Assembly (NCBI GenBank): GCA_963422415.1
Contig: OY729430.1
Span: forward strand, 1,798,001-1,862,000
Reading direction: 5' to 3'
From: Bin34 sp963422415
Lineage (GTDB): Bacteria; Chloroflexota; Anaerolineae; Caldilineales; Caldilineaceae
DNA: 64,000 nucleotides
Shown here: positions 45,629 to 53,694 of the stretch, in pieces
How positions within the stretch are numbered: the first letter of the stretch is position 1
Layout: every line of letters begins with the position of its first letter
Program-made: the position numbers and the translations under genes
The notes under the pieces: generated by a model
Databases searched by the model: none
Seen by the model: only the letters and a program-made list of their open reading frames with translations
Told to the model about the DNA's origin: nothing

Positions 45629-46147
45629 ATGACGGATGCACCTGCCGGTTTCAATGGAAGGGGACCGCTCAGGGAACGCACGCAATGGCAAAAGAGTCTT
45701 AAACATACGACACGGTGGGTGGTGTTCCGCGGCATCCAAGTATTGCTGCTAGCCCGGCCCCGGAAAGGCGAGATTCGCTTGCCCAAGGGCCACATTGATC
45801 CGGACGAGACGCCGGTAGAAACGGCCTTGCGCGAAACCGTCAAAGAGACTGGCTATGCCAATCTGGAGATTGTAGCGGATCTAGGCTAGGCCTTGGAGGA
45901 GTTCGAGGGGCTGCCGGCAGATCATGCCAACGGGCCGAGTGCCACTACCTCATGGAACCTGAAGTCCGACAGGCAGATAACGCGCCCCACTCAAGACCGC
46001 GTGCAGTTCGATCCCTTTTGGTGCGTGGTAGAGGAAAGGACTGTCCTGCAAAAGGCCTGGACGGAACGGCGCAAGCGGGATCTGCAGGTTTTCGGAATCA
46101 AGCGACCGGAGCCTTGTTCGGCCGTGTGCTCTTGTTGTGAGGGCTGA
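45629..46147 (+). pseudogene. Broken Nudix hydrolase gene
   Basis: The first 86 codons encode a Nudix N-terminus with LPKGHIDPDETPVETALRET and VKETGYANLEIVADLG. The Nudix box has lost one glutamate (RETVKETGY instead of REVxEETGY). A TAG at 45887-45889 then interrupts the frame, which continues downstream with VQFDPFWCVVEE, a typical Nudix C-terminal block. Around 45940-45990 the recognisable sequence moves to another frame (HYLMEPEVRQADN), so frameshifts are likely too. With a catalytic change, a stop and shifts, it is very probably inactive. Confidence 0.75.
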
Positions 46148-46155
46148 TAGTCCAG

Positions 46156-46374
46156 CTAGGTGCGATGGCGATAGGTGACACGCCCCTTGGTCAGATCGTA
46201 GGGACTCATCTCCACGCTCACCTTGTCTCCGAGAAGCACCTTGATGTAATTGCGCCTCATGTGTCCCGAGAGATAGGCCAGCACCTTGTGGCCATTTTCC
46301 AGCTCCACGCGGAAAGTCGCATTGGGGTAGGTCTCGGTGACCTTGCCATCCATCGTGATTTTTTCAGCGCTCAT
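46156..46374 (-). CDS. infA: Translation initiation factor IF-1
   Basis: 72 residues, standard length, S1/OB fold. DGKVTETYPNATFRVELENG and HMRRNYIKVLLGDKVSVEMS followed by PYDLTKGRVTYRHR match IF-1 closely. It occupies the ribosomal A site during initiation. In many bacteria infA lies in the ribosomal spc cluster; here it is next to rpsU, 63 bp downstream of its stop and in the same direction. Confidence 0.95.
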   Translation of the reverse strand: MSAEKITMDGKVTETYPNATFRVELENGHKVLAYLSGHMRRNYIKVLLGDKVSVEMSPYDLTKGRVTYRHRT

Positions 46375-46437
46375 GCCGACGAACTTGTCCTTTTGGGCAC
46401 TGATGGACTGATCATCTTGCCGGAATCCCTTTCCATA

Positions 46438-46680
46438 CTAGCCTCTATTCCGCACGCCACTGCCGCGCCTCGCGAACCGATGGACCTTGCGAATGGCCTT
46501 TTGTTTCTTGATGCGGTTCACTTCGCTCTTGGAAGTGAACCAGCGCTTCTGACGAACTAGGGGCAGCACCCGAGCTTCCGACACCGACTTGCGGAAGCGG
46601 CGCAACAATGACTCCTGCGATTCACCAGGCCTGAGATCAACGCTGATACGCAGTACTCCTTGACTGTTGTAGATGGTCAT
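46438..46680 (-). CDS. rpsU: Ribosomal protein S21
   Basis: 80 residues, basic. The S21 signature is seen as ESQESLLRRFRKSVSEARVL followed by RWFTSKSEVNRIKKQKAIRK. It is a small-subunit protein involved in initiation. It is divergent from rsmG, with only 43 bp between the starts. Confidence 0.92.
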   Translation of the reverse strand: MTIYNSQGVLRISVDLRPGESQESLLRRFRKSVSEARVLPLVRQKRWFTSKSEVNRIKKQKAIRKVHRFARRGSGVRNRG

Positions 46681-46705
46681 GGTTCATGTCGTTAACCGAC
46701 TCGTT

Positions 46706-46711
46706 ATTATA
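46706..46711 (-). promoter_or_regulatory. TATAAT box in the rpsU/rsmG divergent gap
   Basis: Perfect TATAAT on the minus strand, 26 nt before the rpsU start. TTGCCA at 46736-46731 could be a -35, though the spacing of 19 nt is long. The same AT-rich block may serve rsmG on the other strand. Confidence 0.45.
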
Positions 46712-46723
46712 CTCTGATTTCTT

Positions 46724-47500
46724 ATGCCGATGGCAAAAAGTGTTTCACCTGTCAATTTCGACGGCTTCCAGCCATATCTGCAGACCTTGGCTGCAGAGGC
46801 AGGGTTGTCGCTGTCGGTACGGCAGGCACAACAGATGGAGGTGTATGCTCATGCCTTGGCCGAGACCAATCGCAAATTCAATCTCACGGCCATGGATCAG
46901 CTTGAAGACATTGCCGCGCTGCACATTCTGGATTCCGTGCTGGCACTTGACGACCTAGCCACGGAAGTGGAAGATCTACAACCCAGAACCCGACCTCTGT
47001 CCTTGGCAGATCTGGGTACCGGAGGAGGCCTGCCGGGCATTCCCATCAAGGTGATGTGGCCTGATATTGCCCTGACGCTGGTTGACGGATCTCAGAAGAA
47101 AGTGCGTTTTCTGACAGAGGTCCTGGAAACCCTGGGTCTGTCCCACGCCCGTGCCCTGCAGGGTCGGGCAGAAGATTTGGCTCATTGGCGCACGCACCGG
47201 GAGCAATACGATCTGGTGGCCATCCGCGGCCTGGCCCGTTTCCCCACGCTGCTGGAATACGCGGTGCCGTGGCTTCAGACGGGAGGCTTGCTGCTGGCCT
47301 ACAAGGGTCCCGGGTTCCCGGCGGAATTGCAAGATGCTCGGCAGGCGTTGCGCCTCCTAAGGGCGAGAGTGGAGCGGGTCATCCCTGTCCATATCCCAGG
47401 ACGATCCGTGATCCGTTTCGTAGTGACGGTGCGCAAGTTGGACGTCACGCCCCGGCGATATCCGAGACCGCAAGGATTGCCGCGCAAGGATCCTCTGTAG
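46724..47500 (+). CDS. rsmG: 16S rRNA (guanine-527-N7) methyltransferase
   Basis: 258 residues. KFNLTAMDQLEDIAALHILD is the family N-terminal block; the SAM motif is SLADLGTGGGLPGIPIKVMW, followed by LTLVDGSQKKVRFL, AEDLAHW and VAIRGLARFPTLLEYA. The C-terminus is longer than in E. coli by about 40 residues and basic. It methylates G527 of 16S rRNA. Its stop abuts the stop of the convergent alkyl-DHAP-synthase-like gene with no gap. Confidence 0.95.
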   Translation: MPMAKSVSPVNFDGFQPYLQTLAAEAGLSLSVRQAQQMEVYAHALAETNRKFNLTAMDQLEDIAALHILDSVLALDDLATEVEDLQPRTRPLSLADLGTGGGLPGIPIKVMWPDIALTLVDGSQKKVRFLTEVLETLGLSHARALQGRAEDLAHWRTHREQYDLVAIRGLARFPTLLEYAVPWLQTGGLLLAYKGPGFPAELQDARQALRLLRARVERVIPVHIPGRSVIRFVVTVRKLDVTPRRYPRPQGLPRKDPL

Positions 47501-49285
47501 TCAGTCGGCCTCTGTTATTTGCTCCGTGTAGACACCATTGCGAATGCCGAAGATGTTGTCTGGATCCACGCTGTCCTTGAGAGCCCGCAACATGTCCCGG
47601 CTGGGCTCCGTAATGACCTCGTCCATGAACTGCTGACGCAGTTTTCCCACCCCATGGTGGTGGGAGATGGAACCTCCGGCGGCCAGAATCGTCTTTCGGA
47701 TTTCATCCTCGATGGTCATGAACACGGGCAGAGGATCTTCCAAGCCGCGATTGCTATAGCCATGCGTGAAGTACAGGCAGACTCCAGAGTGATACATCTG
47801 GGTGACGCGGGCCGAGATAAAAGCAGATCCAAACAGGTTGAGCTCCGACTGCAGTTCCAAGGCTCGTTGACACACCGCATTGACCACGTCATGCAGCCTG
47901 TCCCAAGCGCAGGAGGTCTCATAGGTCTCGCCGGAGATGTAGTAGGGGGCCAGAAAATCCCGGATATAGGCGATGGCGTAGGTCAGCATATAGCCTCGCC
48001 TGCCATTCGCGGCGCCCCCCGCTATGCCTCGGAATTTGCGGGCTAGGCGATTGAGATGCTTGTGTTGGGCACTGATCTCCTGGTGCGAGCCTTCCATCAC
48101 GATAGTCGCAGCGGACACTTGCCGCAAGTCGTATTTGAGCATGGATTCAAGAAAGGAACGTTGCACCTTCTGCTCCACCGCCCTCAGTCCTTGGGGCGTG
48201 GGCTTCAATGCCTGACCGAATCGAAATTGCAGGTTGTCCACTAGCCGTACACTGGCGGGGACCATGCCGGAGCGCTTGAGGGCAAAGAGAAAGTCCACCC
48301 CGTGTGCAAAGCTAGGGAAGATATAGGAGCCGTACCGGATCTCCGCCGGCGCGGGATGAATGTTTAGCGTCGCTTCCGTGATGATGCCAAGGTTGCCTTC
48401 ACTCCCGAAAGTGAGGTTGCGGGGCTGGATTCCCGCCGACCGCCGCGGCCCCGTATCCAAATGGGAGACTTCGCCCTTGGGCGTGACGAGGGTGATCCGC
48501 TCCACGATCTCCTCAATGTTGCCGTACCGGTTCTTTTTCATGCCACTGGCATTGGTGGAAATCCAGCCTCCCAGCGTGGACAGCTCCATGCTGTCCGGTT
48601 CGTGACCTGCCACATAGCCCTGCGTCTGCAATGCCTGTTCCAGATCCGAGCCCGTGATGCCGGCTTGAACACGGGCCGTAAGATTTTGGGGGTCGATGGA
48701 TAGCACGCCATTCATGCGTCGCATGTCCACGGACACGATCTTGCGGTCCTCGTGGGCGGGAAGGAGCAGGGCATTGCTGACATTGGTGCCTCCACCGTAG
48801 GGCACAAGGCAGACATTGTGCTGGACTGCCAACGCGATAAGGCCTTTGACATCCGCGGTGGATTCAGGCCAAACCACCAGATCCGCGACACGGTCCAGGT
48901 TTTCGTACAGGACAAGGTACAGTTCGTGGGAAGATGTCTGACCATGGCTGTGTACCAGGCGGGCGCGGGACTCCACCGAGTACTGGTGATCTTCCAGCAG
49001 ATCGACCAGCCCCTGTTCGAACTCTGCATTGGCCACGGGCGCGGGAATGCGTGGAGACGCGTTCATGGACTTTCGATCGGTCCAGTCAATCTCATGCCCC
49101 AGAATCTCTTCCACGAACGGCTTGAAGAGGGGCATCTCATAGCCGGACAGCTGATACCGGGTTCCGGTCAGCTCCACATTGCCCCGTTCGTTCAGCCGGA
49201 ATTCGGTATCGTCATAGCCCCATAGGTGTCCCTTCAGGGCCTGATCCAAGGAACCTTCGGCACGGTTTAACGTTTTGTTGGCCAT
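47501..49285 (-). CDS. agps: Alkyldihydroxyacetonephosphate synthase-like FAD enzyme
   Basis: About 594 residues, FAD-binding type 4 plus C-terminal oxidase domain. It resembles eukaryotic AGPS along its length: LWGYDDTEFRLNERGNVELT at the N-terminus, VPYGGGTNVSNAL, GHEPDSMELSTLGGWISTNA and SGMKKNRYGNIEEIV for FAD binding, GSEGNLGIITEATL, RGYMLTYAIAYIRDFLAPYY, CLYFTHGYSNRG with the catalytic-type Tyr, and SISHHHGVGKLR with the catalytic His cluster. AGPS swaps the acyl group of acyl-DHAP for a fatty alcohol, the first ether bond of ether lipids and plasmalogens. Start ATG 49285, or GTG 49294. A related D-lactate-type oxidase is the alternative, but the match favours AGPS. Confidence 0.88.
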   Translation of the reverse strand: MANKTLNRAEGSLDQALKGHLWGYDDTEFRLNERGNVELTGTRYQLSGYEMPLFKPFVEEILGHEIDWTDRKSMNASPRIPAPVANAEFEQGLVDLLEDHQYSVESRARLVHSHGQTSSHELYLVLYENLDRVADLVVWPESTADVKGLIALAVQHNVCLVPYGGGTNVSNALLLPAHEDRKIVSVDMRRMNGVLSIDPQNLTARVQAGITGSDLEQALQTQGYVAGHEPDSMELSTLGGWISTNASGMKKNRYGNIEEIVERITLVTPKGEVSHLDTGPRRSAGIQPRNLTFGSEGNLGIITEATLNIHPAPAEIRYGSYIFPSFAHGVDFLFALKRSGMVPASVRLVDNLQFRFGQALKPTPQGLRAVEQKVQRSFLESMLKYDLRQVSAATIVMEGSHQEISAQHKHLNRLARKFRGIAGGAANGRRGYMLTYAIAYIRDFLAPYYISGETYETSCAWDRLHDVVNAVCQRALELQSELNLFGSAFISARVTQMYHSGVCLYFTHGYSNRGLEDPLPVFMTIEDEIRKTILAAGGSISHHHGVGKLRQQFMDEVITEPSRDMLRALKDSVDPDNIFGIRNGVYTEQITEAD

Positions 49286-49715
49286 AGAGGGCACCAGCTT
49301 ATGGAACGGGGCGTGGTCACGGGGCCACTGATTCTAACACTGGGATTTGTCCCTGGAGGCCGGGTACGGGTCGGAATTGGCGGCAACCGGCAAGATTGGG
49401 TCTCGAATACCGGAAGAGGCTGTCTGTCTTCCTCAGTCCCTTGCCTTGTGTGGTTCGATGACGACTCTCCGGGGAAGTTGGAAAAAGAGAAGATGCTCTG
49501 GCCCTCAAGGAATCGGCAACGCTCAAGGAAATCCGAAAGTCACAGGGTTTCCAAGCTCTCAAGCCGATTTTCCGTCAACCTCGATTTTACTTGGCTGACA
49601 CTGGGAAACACGGTTGCCTCGTTTGTTCCGTGGACCTTGGAGGCCTGTCCCAAATGGCCGCGGAGACTTTCCCTCCATACATGCGAAGACGGGTAGGGAG
49701 ATACAGAAGAGTACA
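49286..49715. other. Intergenic region without a supported gene
   Basis: About 430 bp between divergent genes. It should hold both promoters. Open frames here show no recognisable protein features. Confidence 0.45.
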
Positions 49716-50456
49716 ATGTCAAGAGCCATGATCCCATTGAACTCGGAATCGGAAATTTCAGCCATCAGCGCACTGTTGTGCGCTTTCGGTGGGTTGCTTC
49801 TGGTCTTGATAGCCGCTGCCTGTACTCCCACGCCACTGGTGAACACTATTCCGGATTCGATGGAGGGCGACGTCCTGCCGCGGATCGCCGCGGATTCCTT
49901 TGGCTACACAGTCGAGGGCTTTCTTTTTGCCGGCGCGCCCGATGCGTCCGTGACGGTGTATGAGGTCTTCAACGCCAACTGCCCTGGATGTGCACAACAT
50001 CACACGCGGACTTTAGCGAGTCTGATGACCCAGTATGGGGATACGGGCCAAGCAAGGTTTGTGCTGGTAGATCTGCCCCTGAGTCAGGATTGGGGGGAAG
50101 AAGCTCACTTCACGGCCTTTTGCATTGGGCAACAAAAGGGCGCAGAGGCACAATGGACATTCTGGAAGGACTTTTACGGTCACTTGGAAAGATGGTATCG
50201 ACAAGGGTCGATATTTACCACCGAACTCGCCCGCAACGCGGGGGTGAATCTCGCAACCTTGGAGGACTGCCTGTATTCCGACGCCCCTGAACGGGTCTTT
50301 GCGATGCAGACCTATGCAGAGGAAAACCTGTTGCCGGCACGCTGGTCCACTCCCTTTTTTCGCCTGGAAGATACAAGGGGACGCCGGCTCAATACCTTCC
50401 AAGGGTCTCCGCCCATGGCGGCATGGCAGCAGGAATTGGACAGGTACCTAGACTAG
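49716..50456 (+). CDS. DsbA-like thiol oxidoreductase lipoprotein
   Basis: 246 residues. An N-terminal hydrophobic segment ends in a lipobox (LLVLIAAAC), so the mature protein should be a membrane-anchored lipoprotein facing outward. The thioredoxin-like part follows: SVTVYEVFNANCPGCAQHHT carries the CxxC active site (CPGC), then VLVDLPLSQDWGEEAHFTAF and a helical insertion, ending STPFFRLEDTRG (cis-Pro region). It could form disulfides in secreted proteins such as the cysteine-rich pair in this window; that link is inference. Start ATG at 49716; ATG 49728 is an alternative. Confidence 0.82.
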   Translation: MSRAMIPLNSESEISAISALLCAFGGLLLVLIAAACTPTPLVNTIPDSMEGDVLPRIAADSFGYTVEGFLFAGAPDASVTVYEVFNANCPGCAQHHTRTLASLMTQYGDTGQARFVLVDLPLSQDWGEEAHFTAFCIGQQKGAEAQWTFWKDFYGHLERWYRQGSIFTTELARNAGVNLATLEDCLYSDAPERVFAMQTYAEENLLPARWSTPFFRLEDTRGRRLNTFQGSPPMAAWQQELDRYLD

Positions 50457-50515
50457 AAGTAGAAGCCGTATCCTTGGAGCTTCAGGCTGCAAAGCGCGTG
50501 CGCAAGACCATCCAG

Positions 50516-51217
50516 TCAGCCTCGGTTAGCCGCCTGCTCCGGGCATTGTCGGATGCGCACCAGAAAGCCGACTCCGTGGTTCGGCATTTCGTCCTGATCT
50601 GTCGGCTGATAGCGCAAGCCCAAGCTCCACCGTACGGACGGACCGGGAGTTGTTCACCTTTGATTTGTGAATGCAACGGTCATTGAAAAGGACTAGGTCA
50701 CCCGCCTCCACAATCAGCGGAATCGGATTGCACCCCTGAGGCAGATGCTGCGCGTCAATTTCCAGAAAGCCGGTCCCCGAATAGGATTCGGAGTGCCAAG
50801 ATTGCAGCCGCTGCCGGTGCGTACGCGGCATGATGAAAAGGCAGCTGTTCTTTAGGTTGGCCTTCACAAAGGGAATCCAGACGCTAATGATCGGATTGGC
50901 CATGATTTCATAGTATCTGGAATCCCGATCCCGCCCACCGCGGCCAAACTTCAGGAAGTCCTTGTCGGTCAAGTCCGCAAATCAGTTCGGCCAGCCTGTG
51001 GTCAAAAGGCCTTGCTCCCCGCTTGTCGGTGATCTTGCCGTGGGCCCACAGGTCATCTGCAATCACGTCCTCCTTGTGTTCCATGGCTTCCCGATCCGGG
51101 CGCCGGTCTTCCTCTTGCAGGCGCTGGTGCAGTACCAAGTACCCTATCCTCGTCATAGAAACGGATCTGATCGTTCGTCAGGCTGCCACCGTGGTCTCTG
51201 CGATAGGTATCCAGCAC
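50516..51217 (-). pseudogene. Frameshifted phytanoyl-CoA dioxygenase (PhyH) family gene
   Basis: Reading successive frames from a GTG at 51217 (AGGAG upstream) gives LTNDQIRFYDED, then GYLVLHQRLQEEDRRPDREA and AHGKITDKRGARPFDHRLAE in a second frame, then SVWIPFVKANLKNSCLFIMP and EAGDLVLFNDRCIHKSKVNN in a third, and finally LRYQPTDQDEMPNHGVGFLV before the stop. These are all blocks of one PhyH-like Fe(II)/2-oxoglutarate oxygenase. At least three shifts are needed, so it is a real pseudogene rather than a single read error. It follows the Gfo/Idh/MocA gene region in the same direction and may once have been in that operon. Confidence 0.8.
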
Positions 51218-51264
51218 AATGCACTCCTGTCTGCTCGTGTGGGCACAATGCTCCGCGACGGTGG

Positions 51265-52296
51265 TTAGGACAGGTGAACTCGCATGGAGTCCAGCAGCCG
51301 CGGAGCCGGCGGCCCATGCAAAGACGCGGGTTGGCCGCTCAGTCCACTGCTGTAGATGGCCAGCATCAGCCGAAAGTCCCGCAAGGCCGCCGGTAAGTGC
51401 AAGGGGTGTACCCGGGATTCATCCTCGATCCAGTCGAACATGGCTTCGCACATGGCGGCCTGTCCTAGAATGTCTTCTTCAGCATAGACGTGCCGACCCG
51501 CTGCGGCTTGGCCCTTCTCGTGGGTTCGCCAGCCGGTCATGCTCCAATGGATGACCCCTGCCGTGCCTGCAACCTCAATCTGTTTGTGCATGTTGACGCG
51601 CTTGTCCTCCGGGTCGTCGTACGGGGCGTTGAGGCCGCACTGCAGCTCAGCGACAGCGCCGTCGGCAAAGGAGATCTCGGCTGCCAGCCGATCCGGAGCC
51701 AAATGTATGCGGGGCGTCACCTGCAATCCCTTGGCGCCCGCCATGAGCGACGTAGAGACCTGTACCGGCGGGGATGGCTGGAAGGCTTGAATGGCTTGCA
51801 GCACGTGGGTGCCTTGGTAAGCCATGTTCATGCGAGCGCTGGCGCGTATGGTCCGAATTGCGCCGATGGCACCGGCGTGCACCCGTTCCTGCAAAATCTG
51901 GCGTCGGGGGTGAAAGTGCAGCTGGTGGTTGATGGCTACCTTGATGGACGCCTGGTCCGCAAAGACACAAAGATCCTGATAGTCTTCGCCTTGGAGGGCC
52001 AGTGGTTTTTCCACAATGAGACCAGGCACGCCGTGTCGTTCGGCGCTCTCCAGTACTTCAAGGCGCACGGTAGGCGGTGTATTGACCAAGACCAGGTCCG
52101 GCCTTTCCTCCCGGAACATGCGATCGTAGTCGATGTAGCGTGCCGCAACCCGCCATTTGTCACCAAAGGCCTGCAGGCGCTCTGCCGTGCGGGTGGAAAC
52201 CGCAACCAATTCGCCCCGCGGCATGTACGGAAAGGCCTCGGCGTGGCCGTGGGCCCGGCCGCCACTTACCCCCACTATGGCGCATCGATATGTCAT
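51265..52296 (-). CDS. Gfo/Idh/MocA family oxidoreductase
   Basis: 343 residues. The N-terminal NAD(P) domain has CAIVGVSGGRAHGHAEAFPY (a variant GxxGxxxxxH pattern), LVLVNTPPTVRLE and VEKPLAL, the EKP motif of the family; the C-terminal sheet is of the GFO_IDH_MocA type. Members oxidise or reduce sugars, inositols and related alcohols. It starts 3 bp after the alcohol-dehydrogenase-like gene, so both belong to one operon, probably for degradation of a carbohydrate-like compound. The exact substrate is unknown. Confidence 0.9.
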   Translation of the reverse strand: MTYRCAIVGVSGGRAHGHAEAFPYMPRGELVAVSTRTAERLQAFGDKWRVAARYIDYDRMFREERPDLVLVNTPPTVRLEVLESAERHGVPGLIVEKPLALQGEDYQDLCVFADQASIKVAINHQLHFHPRRQILQERVHAGAIGAIRTIRASARMNMAYQGTHVLQAIQAFQPSPPVQVSTSLMAGAKGLQVTPRIHLAPDRLAAEISFADGAVAELQCGLNAPYDDPEDKRVNMHKQIEVAGTAGVIHWSMTGWRTHEKGQAAAGRHVYAEEDILGQAAMCEAMFDWIEDESRVHPLHLPAALRDFRLMLAIYSSGLSGQPASLHGPPAPRLLDSMRVHLS

Positions 52297-52299
52297 GCT

Positions 52300-53304
52300 T
52301 CAAACTTCCCAAGGCTGCAACAGGATCTTGCCGCAGTGGCCGGTCAACTGCAATTCCCAAGCTTGTTGCGCGTGCCGCAGCGGGAATCGGTGAGTCACAA
52401 AGCTCCGGATGCGCATTCTCTCCGCCCGAATGACTTGCATAAGCAAGGGCGTATCTCCCAGATTGTAATTCCAGGAACCGATCAAGGTGATGCCGCGGCG
52501 AATCAGATCGGGCGAAATGCGCAAGGTCGTCGGCTGCGAACATTCGCCGACGAAAGCAATCTTGCCCAGAGGAGCGGCCACGTCGATACCCAACCTGTGC
52601 GCAGCGGGGTTGCCCGAGCAGTCCACGGCCTTGGACACGCCGCGTCCCGCCGTCAATTCCCGGATCTGATTCCGAATGTCTCCATCTGTGGGATCCAATA
52701 CATGGTCCGCCCCCAGCTGGATGGCCAGGTCCTGACGGTAGGGATGTGAATCCACGGCCAGCACTTGCGCGCCCCGATGCTTGGCGTTGATGACTCCGCC
52801 CAATCCTACAGGGCCCAGACCTGTAATCAGCACGGTATCGAAACGGGTGACATCCAACCGCTGCATGGCCCCAAACGAAGGGCCCAGCCCGCACACTGCC
52901 AGCGACGCGTCTTCCGTAGACAGGTCGTCCGGAATCGGAAAACACCCCCATTCCGGCTTGGCGTGATACTGCGCGTAGGTGCCCTGAAAGCCTGCAGACG
53001 ACAGGCGATCGAGACAATGGATGTATTCTCCGGCTTGGCATAGTTCGCAGGCGCCGCAGGCCATCAGAGGCAGGGCAAGCACCCGGTCCCCCACCTTCCA
53101 CCGCCCGCGGCGGCCCACTTCCACAATCTCGCCCGCGGCCTCATGGCCCAGATCAAAAGCGGTTCCTCCCGTTTGGAAGTTCTTGTACTCCGTGCAGATG
53201 GGGGTGGTTTCCACCTTGATTACAACCCAATCGGGTTCCGCGGAGGGTACCGGCTCCGCGCGGATCTGACTGGTCTGGGGGCCCGTGATGCGAATGACGT
53301 CCAT
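52300..53304 (-). CDS. Zinc-type alcohol dehydrogenase (MDR superfamily)
   Basis: 334 residues from the ATG at 53304 (a start at 53340 adds 12 residues). GHEAAGEIVEVGRRGRWKVG is the catalytic-domain hallmark; MACGACELCQAGEYIHC holds a cysteine set for the structural zinc; TGLGPVGLGGVINAKHRGAQ is the NAD(P)-binding loop. It matches sorbitol/threonine-dehydrogenase-like members. Next to a Gfo/Idh/MocA enzyme it likely oxidises a sugar alcohol or related compound. No clear ribosome-binding site at either start. Confidence 0.9.
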   Translation of the reverse strand: MDVIRITGPQTSQIRAEPVPSAEPDWVVIKVETTPICTEYKNFQTGGTAFDLGHEAAGEIVEVGRRGRWKVGDRVLALPLMACGACELCQAGEYIHCLDRLSSAGFQGTYAQYHAKPEWGCFPIPDDLSTEDASLAVCGLGPSFGAMQRLDVTRFDTVLITGLGPVGLGGVINAKHRGAQVLAVDSHPYRQDLAIQLGADHVLDPTDGDIRNQIRELTAGRGVSKAVDCSGNPAAHRLGIDVAAPLGKIAFVGECSQPTTLRISPDLIRRGITLIGSWNYNLGDTPLLMQVIRAERMRIRSFVTHRFPLRHAQQAWELQLTGHCGKILLQPWEV

Positions 53305-53694
53305 GGTGGGAGTCGGAAGAGGGGAAGGCCGTCCGTCCATAGTGGAGTTTCCATATCATTGGTTCGGGAACAATCCTTGAATCATGGATCCTTTTCCCCA
53401 AACCACCAAGTGCGATTCTGACTGCAAGCCCGCCATTGGGAGGAGGCAGGTGCCTCCCTAGGGTCTCGCGGACCGCTGACAGCCTGTGGGGAGGCGGCCG
53501 CACGGGACAAGAACACAACAAGACGGAACGTTATGCGTCTTGTATGGTAGCAGGGCACTATTGTCCTTGCGTCTTGTTGCTTGTCTTGAGATTCAATGTT
53601 CAGGCTGTTGGATCCCTTTGGCAAACCCGCCTGGCTCAGAAGTAGGGACAGGCCCCTTCTCTTCAAGACCGGACATCGCAGGAGTTAGCACGGC
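53305..53694. other. Intergenic region without a supported gene
   Basis: About 390 bp between divergent genes. It should contain the promoters of the dehydrogenase operon and of the LysM-PA14-glycosidase. AGGAGTTAGCACGGC just before 53695 includes the ribosome-binding site of the latter. No gene seen. Confidence 0.45.

Noticed and set aside
51490..52749. Plus-strand 419-residue frame
   Set aside because: Antisense shadow of the Gfo/Idh/MocA and dehydrogenase genes, which have clear motifs on the other strand.
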